Of a stretch of 64,000 nucleotides of DNA, positions 56,662 through 64,000 are shown one piece after another (within the stretch, counting starts at the first letter, position 1; each line of letters starts with the position of its first letter). The notes beneath the pieces were generated by a model that saw nothing but the letters and a program-made list of their open reading frames with translations, had not been told where the DNA came from and did not search any database. The translations under genes and the position numbers were made by a program. The stretch is from Datura wrightii (Eukaryota > Streptophyta > Magnoliopsida > Solanales > Solanaceae): NCBI GenBank assembly GCA_035772735.1, contig JASDFA010000007.1, positions 88,722,001 to 88,786,000 of the forward strand, given 5' to 3'.

Positions 56662-58554
56662 TGTAACACCCCGGAAGTCCTTGAGATCAAACCCCGGAGT
56701 TAGATGAAGCTCAGCAGAAAAATCAGCAGAAACTTGCCTTAGAACGAGTCAGAGAATGACTCGTTAGGAGACCTAACGGATTATGGTCTAACCCGTGAGG
56801 AACTATAAGGAGGGGATGGAAAGCCCAGTGGCCACGGACAACCTGACGAGTCATCATGCCTGGCAACGACTTGATAGGTTGGTCGTGGGGTGGTGAAGAG
56901 TTGAAGTCGTGAGTGTATCCAGTGTACTTGACGGGTGGACTTGACGAGTCATTAGGAGCAACAACGACTCGTCATGTTAGTCGTGAGTTGAGGGAGCTGA
57001 AGTTCTGAAGGAAATTTCCAGTATACTTAATGGGCAAGACGACGAGTCGTTTCAAGTGACGACGTCTCATTACGTGAATCGTGGCTCCAGTTCGGGAAGT
57101 TTTTTGAGTTTTCTCCAGGGGCATTTTTGTAAACTCCTATGCTTTTAACTTTTAAACTATGTCATTTTGTATATTTTTTGGGACCTTTTTAATGGTGTTT
57201 CATGCCTAAACCCTCATCCTCTCAACTCTCCTTCTTCTCCTCTCAATATCAAGGTTCCCCAAGGTTTTTCCTCCAAAGCTTCAAGGTGCAGATTCAAGTG
57301 GGAATTCTTTTGCCAGGTATGCGGATCTTCAACAAGGATATTCTTTGATCATTGTGTCCCAAAATGATTTCATTAAAAACCCGTGTTCGATTAATCTAGA
57401 AAAGCATGAACTAGGCTTGTAAGATGAGAAAATTCTTCTATATTCTTCTTAAATGCTAAAATCCTCTTAAATTATGAATTTATTTAGAACGTAAATTAAG
57501 GGGTTGCTCTGAATGTGGATTATATGTTAGGAATGCAAGAGTGTAGCATGTTCTTCATAAATTGGCTTGAGTATTGAATGGGATCTGTTTATTGCTCACT
57601 TTATTATCGTAGTAAGTTATGAATATGATGGGATTGTGGAGATATTATATGATTAACCCTAATGACCCGATATGACACTGATGACTATGTTGGGATGATT
57701 TGGAGTTTGTGGGCTTGAGCAATTGAAAGTAAATTATGTATTATCACCACATTTTCAATTTAATTGATTGAGTATGATTATATCGTATTTATATTGATAG
57801 ATTATGAATCTTGGGCGGATTCTAAATTGTTTTTCCTTACAAAAATTGTTGTCCAAATTATTGAATCTAAAACGCCCATGGATGAAAAGTTCGTAAAAGA
57901 AGTGATTGATGATAAATGTGAGATGATGATGAGGTTGATGATAAAAATCATGTACTACAACTACCCATGATTATGTCGTTGTTTTCAAAATGAATTGATT
58001 AGATCCAAGTGTGATGGAGCTTTGGTTGATGCCCACATGTCGATTTAAAATGATGATTTTCCCGAAATAATCTTACCGCATTGTTTGGAGCGAAGTCTCC
58101 CAAATTTTATAAATGTTATCTTGTGGTACGTTTTGAAATAAATGAAGTCATGTATCTATGATAAAGTAGGAGTGGAATCTATTAATCATGCATGACCTTA
58201 TGCTACATGTTGAATGAGATGAATTCGGAGTTTGGAATGTCATGATAGTATAATGTGCAAGGTGAATCTATGGGATTCTCGTTCGCAAGAATGTTTCCCT
58301 AGTCAGTCCAGATTCTCGTTAGAAAGAATGCTTCCCTAGTCAGCCGAGATTCTTGTTAGAAAGAATGTTTCCCTAGTCAGTTGGGATTCTCGTTAAAATG
58401 AATATTTCCCTAGTCATTCAGGATTCTCATTAGAAAGAATGTCTCTGTAGTCTGTCGGGATTCTCGTTAGAAAGAATGTTTCCCTAGTCAGTCAAAATTC
58501 TCATTAGAAAGAATGTTTCCCTAGTTATTCGGGACTAACATCCCTAGCTACTAG
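56662..58554 (+). repeat. 3' LTR of E3, interrupted by element D
   Basis: Starts TGTAACACCCC and is collinear with the 5' LTR to the word CTAGCTACTAG (53484-53494 in the 5' LTR). The rest should lie beyond the right edge of the window, after element D. Its minisatellite is at 58268-58525. Confidence 0.85.
58268..58525 (+). repeat. Minisatellite in 3' LTR of E3, 7 units of 37 bp
   Basis: Same unit and same copy number as in the 5' LTR, but with different point changes in several units. Confidence 0.92.
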
Positions 58555-58799
58555 TGATCTTGGGCAGATTTATATGCCCAAGTGATACTCAAACGTATCA
58601 TTTTTACCTTGTTTGTTGTGCAATGTGTATATAATATCATGTAATTGGTAATAAGATGCGAATTTATACTAACCAACATGATTAGCATTTGTTTTGCAGG
58701 TAAATGTGATTTTTAGGAGCTAAAATGCATGTTGGAACTATATCGGAGTTGGACTTGGATGCGAGCGTGGAAAAGACATTGGAATGCACATTTTATAGG

Positions 58800-59035
58800 G
58801 GCTCCGCGATGGAGCCGTGCCACGCTACCATCGCGGTAGCACACTGCCTGAACAGGAATTAAAATGGCAATTTCCAGTGTGCCATCGCGTCAGCTCCGTG
58901 GCACGGAGAGAGGCCTCCGAGTTGGCCTCCGCGCCACGTTGAGGCTAATTTACCGGACCCTGAAATTCCAGTGAAGGTTCGCGTCCACGCTGTGTCACGG
59001 AGGCAGTGCTCCGCGTTGGCCTCCGTGACATGTTG
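58800..59035 (+). repeat. Cluster of GC-rich inverted repeats in LTR D
   Basis: Same three foldbacks as in LTR C, on the opposite window strand. For example, CTCCGCGATGG pairs with CCATCGCGG at 58802-58837. Confidence 0.85.
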
Positions 59036-59065
59036 CTTGTTATTCCGGGAAAAATTTCCCACTAC

Positions 59066-59073
59066 TATAAATA
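59066..59073 (+). promoter_or_regulatory. Putative TATA box in LTR D
   Basis: TATAAATA, 30 bp after the first hairpin. Start expected near 59098. Confidence 0.6.
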
Positions 59074-60007
59074 GCACACTTAGGTTTATTTTAAGCAGTT
59101 TTTTAGTTTTTAGACTGAGTTCAGAAGTGGAGAGCAAGGACGTGGGTTAGGAGCAGTTGAGGAACGAAAAAGCTAAGGGATTTCTTCTCTTCTTTTCTTC
59201 TTTCTATCAATTGTACGTATGATTTACACTCATTTTAGGATGATCAATCCACAAATGAGTGGCTAATTCTCTTCCTTGCTGAGGTTTTGTCACTTGTAAT
59301 GAATTTTGATTATAATTGATATGGTTTTCTTCTTCTTCTTCCATGTTGTTCTATTAATTCTTGTTCTTACTGCATTAGTGTGTGGCCGACATTAATGTAC
59401 ATCTAAAAAGTCCAAATTCACTAGAAAGAGCAAGAAATTGGAAAGTTGTGAATTAATAGGGTATTGTTCTTAACTTGATTTGGGAAAATTGGGTTTTGAT
59501 GTGCTTTCCTGATAGAAATATACTTGAAAGCCGTATTAGTCAATTTAGGAACCAGAATTGTATTGCTAGGTCATAAATTGCATTTGATCACAGAAATGTA
59601 GACGGATGGTTTATGATTCTAAAGTGAAATTAAATACGAGAGTTTTAATTTCTAGGCGAATGTTCTTGGCTAGCAACATGAAGAAGAGATTAACCAAATT
59701 ATCATGATTATCAAGTTCATTACTTGTTCTTAACCTTGGCATGTTCATATCCATTGTCTAAATTCACAGTAAATAGTTGTTATTAATTTTAGTATATATA
59801 GTTTAGAAACAAAAACTCAAGTAACTGTTGGTTACATTGTTTTTAGCATAATTAGAAGTGAAATAGGAATATAGTAAACTAGGCAACTTTACATATCTTG
59901 AGCCTCCTTGGATCGATATTTGGCTACTTATCCACTTTATTACTTGTTTGACCACGTGCACTTGCGTGTCGGTTTTTAACCCCTACCGGAACACCCGAAC
60001 AAGTTTT

Positions 60008-60025
60008 TGGCGCCGTTGCCGGGGA
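60008..60025 (+). other. Primer-binding site, tRNA-Asp, element D
   Basis: TGGCGCCGTTGCCGGGGA, an exact match to the complement of the tRNA-Asp(GTC) 3' end. Confidence 0.93.
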
Positions 60026-60143
60026 GGCTACGCGATTTGTGAAATTGTGTTTAGTGTAAATTTACTGTATTTATTTTTTTATTTTCTTAAGTGTTAACAA
60101 CTTGGTCTTAGCCTGTATTTTGCAGATTTTGTTTCTGTGAACA

Positions 60144-62486
60144 CTGGCAAGGGACAAGGAGCTGGTGGAATCTTACTTAGAGCCTGAACGTGAATTTCAT
60201 AGTCAACGTAGAGAAGCTCTACAAAAGAAGCTTCAGTTGTTCCGACAATCTATTATGGAGCAACAAAATCCACCAGTTGTGAGGGCAGTGTTAGTGCCCG
60301 ATGAAGCAGCAGCAAGGCCGGTTCGCGAGGTGGAAATCCCACACGCCAACAATGTACATTCTAGTATCCGCAAACTAGAGCCTGGAGGGAGGTTTGAATT
60401 AAAGCAGAATATGGTGCAACTTTTGCACACAAGCGGGCAATTTACCGGTCTCCCTCATGAAGATCCACAACAACATCTCCAAAACTTTTTGGAGATAAGT
60501 GACACTTATATACCCGCTGGAGTGTCACCTGATTATGTTCGGCTCACCTTATTTCCGTTTTCCTTACTTGGTGAAGCCAAGAGGTGGTTAAAAGCTGAAC
60601 CACCCAATTCTATATCAACGTGGGATGATCTTGCACGGAAGTTTCTGATTAGATTTTTCCCTTCTGGTAAAACAGCCAGACTTAGAAGTCAAATTCTAAG
60701 TTTTAAACAGAGGGAGGGAGAAAATCTATATCAAGCCTGGGAAAGATTTAAATCCATGTTGCGGGACTGTCCTCATCATCATCAGTCCAATGAGGTGTTG
60801 GTACACACATTTATTGAGGGTTTGGAACCCCACACTAAAATTTTGTTAGATTCAGCAGCTGGAGGGAAAGCGCTGGAAAAGACTTACGAGAAGCTGTACA
60901 CTTTGCTCAACCGAATTTCACAAGGCAATCCAGAATGGAATGCAGATTCTTCAAGAGGTGGAGCAAGGAAAGCAGCGGGAGTGCTTGAAGTGGATGGGTT
61001 TACAGCTATCGCTGCACAGATAGCCGCTTTGCAAAATCAGTTAAACACTCACTTCAGCAATATGAATTTGAACCAGCCTTTAGCTTCAGTCAATGCAGTT
61101 CAACAGATGTGGTGTGAAGTGTGTGGTAGTAGTGAGCATTCAGCTGAATGTTGTGGTGCAAATCCTGATTCTGTTAACTTTGTGGGCAATGCACAGAGAA
61201 ATCAGCAGCAATTTGGTAGTGGCTACAACTCAAATTGGAGAAACCATCCGAATTTTTCGTGGGGTAGCAACAACCAACAAGGCCAAAGTTCTGGTCAGGG
61301 TATGCAGAGAAATCAAGGAGGGCAACAAAATTATCAAGCTCAATTCAGAAATCACAATGCCCCTCCTCCACCACCATCACCTACCATTGAGGAGATGTTC
61401 AAAACCATGATCGCTAATCAGGCGCAATTGCAGGCTGACTATGTTAAATTGGCAGCCGAAGTGAAGAATAATCAATTGGCGACCAAGGCTCTTGAATATC
61501 AGTTTGGGCAATTTGCTAGTGCCCAAAATACGAGACCCAGAGCAGGACTACCTAGCGACACGGATCCTAATCCGAAGCAGGTAAATGTAGTGACCACAAG
61601 GAGTGGTTTGCAGTTAAAGGAGGTGGAACCGGAAAGACCGCCTCAAAAGTCAGGAGCAGCAGATGTTGATGGAGAGCAAATCTCAGATAAGGGGAAGACT
61701 AAAGAAGCTGAACCAGAAAGGCCTCCACCCCCGTTCCCTCAACGACTGAAGAAACACAAGGAGGAGGCGTGTTTCCAGAAATTCATGGAGGTACTTAAAC
61801 AGGTACATGTTAACTTACCTGTTGTTGATGTCTTGCAGGGAGTGCCAAAATATCCGAAATATATTAAAGACATCGTGGCTAACAAAAGTCGTTTGACTGA
61901 GTATGCCACGGTAGCTTTAACGGAGGAATGCACTTCCCGTATTCAGAATAGGTTGCCCACAAAACTGAAAGACCCTGGAAGTTTTACTATCCAGCTTACG
62001 ATTGGGCAAAGTATCCGAGCTCGTGGATTATACGACTTGGGGGCAAGCATAAATCTGATGCCATCTTCGGTATTCAGAAAGTTAGGTCTAGGGAGTCCTA
62101 GACCTGCAACGGTAATCTTGCAGCTAGCAGACAGGTCTTTAGCTAAGCCGGATGGCATTATTGAGGATGTGTTAGTGCAAGTAGGCTCCCTCATTTTTCC
62201 GGTCGATTTTATTATTCTGGATTTTGAACCAGATGCTGAAGTCCCATTTATTTTGGGACGACCCTTTTTGGCAACCGGAAAAGCATTAATTGATGTAGCT
62301 ATGGGTCAACTCACGATGCGAGCACATGACAAGGTCGAAGTGTTTGATGTGTACAAGGTACCTAAGCTCCCGACTGTTTATAAGGAACTCTCGGTGATCA
62401 ATGTGATTGATCATGGGAATGCTAATGGAATGAGTGATTCCCGAGAGTTACTAGGAAGGCCACCGGATAAGGTTGAGTACTACTAG
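60144..62486 (+). CDS. gag-protease of element D (Athila-like), near-intact
   Basis: 780 residues if started at the CTG of TGA-ACA-CTG. Counting from the GTG at 60165: gag domain about 60-280 (LFPFSLLGEAKRWLKAEPPN, RDCPHHHQSN), knuckle CX2CX4HX4C from residue 317, proline linker PPPPPSPTIEEM, VTTRSGLQLKE, protease active site DLGAS at 624 and the FILGRPFLATGKALIDV flap/second-half region. The active site DLG in place of DTG/DSG is shared by all four copies. A TAG ends it 17 codons before the stop used by copy C (62535-62537 here), so only the extreme C-terminus is lost. There is no in-frame ATG before residue 31. Gag forms particles; protease matures them; pol must be supplied in trans. Confidence 0.9.
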   Translation: MARDKELVESYLEPEREFHSQRREALQKKLQLFRQSIMEQQNPPVVRAVLVPDEAAARPVREVEIPHANNVHSSIRKLEPGGRFELKQNMVQLLHTSGQFTGLPHEDPQQHLQNFLEISDTYIPAGVSPDYVRLTLFPFSLLGEAKRWLKAEPPNSISTWDDLARKFLIRFFPSGKTARLRSQILSFKQREGENLYQAWERFKSMLRDCPHHHQSNEVLVHTFIEGLEPHTKILLDSAAGGKALEKTYEKLYTLLNRISQGNPEWNADSSRGGARKAAGVLEVDGFTAIAAQIAALQNQLNTHFSNMNLNQPLASVNAVQQMWCEVCGSSEHSAECCGANPDSVNFVGNAQRNQQQFGSGYNSNWRNHPNFSWGSNNQQGQSSGQGMQRNQGGQQNYQAQFRNHNAPPPPPSPTIEEMFKTMIANQAQLQADYVKLAAEVKNNQLATKALEYQFGQFASAQNTRPRAGLPSDTDPNPKQVNVVTTRSGLQLKEVEPERPPQKSGAADVDGEQISDKGKTKEAEPERPPPPFPQRLKKHKEEACFQKFMEVLKQVHVNLPVVDVLQGVPKYPKYIKDIVANKSRLTEYATVALTEECTSRIQNRLPTKLKDPGSFTIQLTIGQSIRARGLYDLGASINLMPSSVFRKLGLGSPRPATVILQLADRSLAKPDGIIEDVLVQVGSLIFPVDFIILDFEPDAEVPFILGRPFLATGKALIDVAMGQLTMRAHDKVEVFDVYKVPKLPTVYKELSVINVIDHGNANGMSDSRELLGRPPDKVEYY

Positions 62487-63958
62487 GGGGATGACCATGA
62501 TCGGGACAAATCTTCCATCACCCTAGTAGACAAGTGAGCATAAAGGACGTCGAGCCGCGACGGTAAACCAGGCGATGCACGGGAGGCAACCCGTGAGAAA
62601 AATATTTTATTTTTCTTCTTTTTGCACAGTGTAGTTAATTTTTATCTTTATTTTTGTTTTTGTTTTTTTTATTTTATTTTATTTCCAATTGTTATTTTTC
62701 TTTTTCTTTTCTTGATTAGGTTTAGATTTTCATTTTAGTTAGTATTTTTTATTTTAGTTAGAGAAATCTATTAATCTAACCAATTTTTATTTAGTGAGGT
62801 GATTTTCAGGTATAACGGAGGAAATATACATGGAATCGAGAAAATGAGGCAAGGTATGAAAAATTAAATTAATTGAAGAAACAGTGCACTGGCGCGTTGG
62901 CGTCGTGTCACGGAGGTAGGGCTCCGCGTTACCCTCCGTGACACGTTGAAGGCAAAATCCGAATTTTTCAAAAATTCCAGTAAGCCAACGCGTTGGCTCC
63001 GTGTCACGGAGGAGGGTCTCCGCGTTACCCTCCGTGACACGTTGCTGTGTATTTAGTGCCGGGTCACACTGGGTTGCCGGGTGACCCGCGTGTTTTCTTA
63101 AATTAAAACCCCCGATTTCGCCCCATTTCTTCCCATTCCCTCTTCCCTCCGCGACCAAAACACCTATTTCCCCCTCCCCAAGCACCGTGCCACGTTCCTA
63201 GGCAAGGAATACGTCAAGTTTCTTCGGTTTCTCAATTCAAAGGTATGTTTTCATCATCTATCTCAATTTTTTTGGCGATTTTAGTCAAATTTGGGCATGT
63301 GAGGTGAGATATATCACCCTAGGTAGAAATTAAACATGAATGTTGGATTATTTGTGATTGATATATGTTTGGATTGTTGTATTTAGCGTTTGAACTTATC
63401 GATTGCGTAAATAATTCGAATTTGATTATAGAATTGTATTCTAGGGCATGAGTTGTTTAATTTAACTTGAGTGACTTGATAAGTCGGCAAATTAGATGCC
63501 GGGGTATGTTTGTAATTTGAGAGAAGTCGTGGTAAATATTGTGTAAATGTTAAAAGACGACAAATTCTCGAATTTTTATGGGAAAATGCAAAAAGTGTGT
63601 AAATTGGTTAGATTGTTTGGATTAGATTGTATATAGAATATTTTTATCGTTGTTTTTATTCTGTTGTTGTTTTTGTTGCGAAGTGCGATGTGTGAATTGT
63701 TAGCGATAGTAGGATTGGGATTAGCTGTATGAAGTCAGAGTAGTACGCTAACCGTTATGTTGTCGAAATTTTTTTTGTGAACGCACTAAGCATGAAGTGT
63801 ATAGTGTTGTCTGTGGTGTGATTAGAGTTATCCTTGCCGTAATTTGTAGAAGTAGATAAGGCCTAAGTGTGGGGTAAATGTTGTGTAACCCGACCTTAGC
63901 CGAAGTTAACAAGTTTTTACCTTAACTTTCTGCTTGTTTGTGTAAATTGACAGGTACA
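62487..63958 (+). other. Spacer between gag-pro and ORF2 of element D
   Basis: Contains the residual gag-pro C-terminus to 62537, a poly-T/A region, the hairpin pair at 62904-63041 and a PPT-like AAGTGTGGGGT at 63865-63875, 84 bp before ORF2. The minus ORF at 62787-63185 is a frame through the hairpins. Confidence 0.7.
62904..63041 (+). repeat. Pair of perfect 13-bp GC-rich inverted repeats in the internal spacer of D
   Basis: Arms 62904-62916 with 62933-62945, and 63000-63012 with 63029-63041; CGTGTCACGGAGG and its complement. Loops contain CTCCGCGTTACC. Confidence 0.92.
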
Positions 63959-64000
63959 ATGGCGAGCAGACAAGATAAAGGCAAGGGTGCTTCTACCTCA
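63959..64000 (+). CDS. Start of ORF2 of element D (open at window end)
   Basis: Fourteen codons, MASRQDKGKGASTS. They match the N-terminus of ORF2 in A and C and lack the codon-5 stop of C. The rest lies beyond the window. Confidence 0.75.
   Translation, partial: MASRQDKGKGASTS

Larger units (their letters stand above)
51599..58554 (+). mobile_element. Element E3: gypsy-type element with gag only
   Basis: LTR (51599-54357), Met-tRNA site, gag (54576-55725), 0.9 kb non-coding, PPT, then 3' LTR from 56662 until element D interrupts at 58555. The internal region is just 2.3 kb and shows no protease, RT or integrase remnants. It sits directly after the pol end of E2, so it was probably inserted into the 3' region of E2. 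Confidence 0.8.
58555..60001 (+). repeat. 5' LTR of element D
   Basis: 1447 bp; TGATCTTGGG to CCCGAACA. Three hairpins at about 58800-59035, TATA at 59066-59073, and the CACGTGCACTTGCGTG block at about 59953. Confidence 0.92.
58555..64000 (+). mobile_element. Element D: non-autonomous Athila-like element (5' part)
   Basis: LTR 58555-60001, Asp-tRNA site, gag-pro, hairpin spacer and the start of ORF2 at the window end. It is the best preserved copy at the protein level. It is inserted in the 3' LTR of E3; the expected target duplication is ACTAG (58550-58554). Confidence 0.9.

Overview
The window is plant nuclear DNA made almost wholly of nested retroelements. I see no ordinary host gene, rRNA, tRNA gene or CRISPR array. 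The host is a eudicot. Solanaceae is my best guess, because one insertion looks like an endogenous pararetrovirus of the tobacco vein clearing virus (solendovirus-like) type and because gag-pro elements carrying a 'putative plant transposon protein' ORF are common there. That guess comes from recalled family knowledge, not from a search.

Two families of LTR element and one virus explain nearly everything. (1) Family 'AD' has four copies: A, 1-8014, minus; B, 11270-28290, minus, interrupted; C, 40650-50529, minus, complete; D, 58555-64000, plus, open at the window end. Each has an LTR of about 1.43 kb starting TGATC and ending CGAACA. An Asp-tRNA primer site follows, then an Athila-like gag-protease ORF, then a second ORF with the plant transposon-protein domain. 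No reverse transcriptase, RNase H or integrase was found. C is flanked by a perfect 5-bp duplication, GTTTA. (2) Del/Tekay-like Ty3/gypsy elements with Met-tRNA primer sites and long LTRs form the matrix: E1 (8015-11269 plus LTR 28291-30474), E4 (minus, 30475-37127, holding a solo LTR at 31405-34193), E2 (plus, 37128-40649 and 50530-51598) and gag-only E3 (51599-58554, plus). All are decayed. (3) An endogenous pararetrovirus (12476-23657, plus) lies inside copy B as a head-to-tail tandem. Unit 1 is internally deleted, unit 2 is a complete 7855-bp genome length, and 90 bp of a third unit follow.

Nesting order, inferred: the virus entered B; B entered an LTR of E1; A entered the other LTR of E1; C entered the integrase of E2; D entered the 3' LTR of E3. 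One deletion appears to have fused the reverse transcriptase of E1 to ORF2 of B near 11270.

The viral unit runs: promoter/TATA, Met-tRNA site, leader with a probable 443-nt intron, small ORFs coupled by ATGA overlaps, coat protein, movement protein, protease-RT-RNase H (frame break at an A run), and a transactivator-like ORF. The most interesting signals are a second retropepsin-like domain at the C-terminus of the movement protein, the spliced leader, the conserved lack of an AUG at the start of the AD gag, PPT-like motifs bracketing AD ORF2, and GC-rich hairpins repeated in AD LTRs and internal regions.
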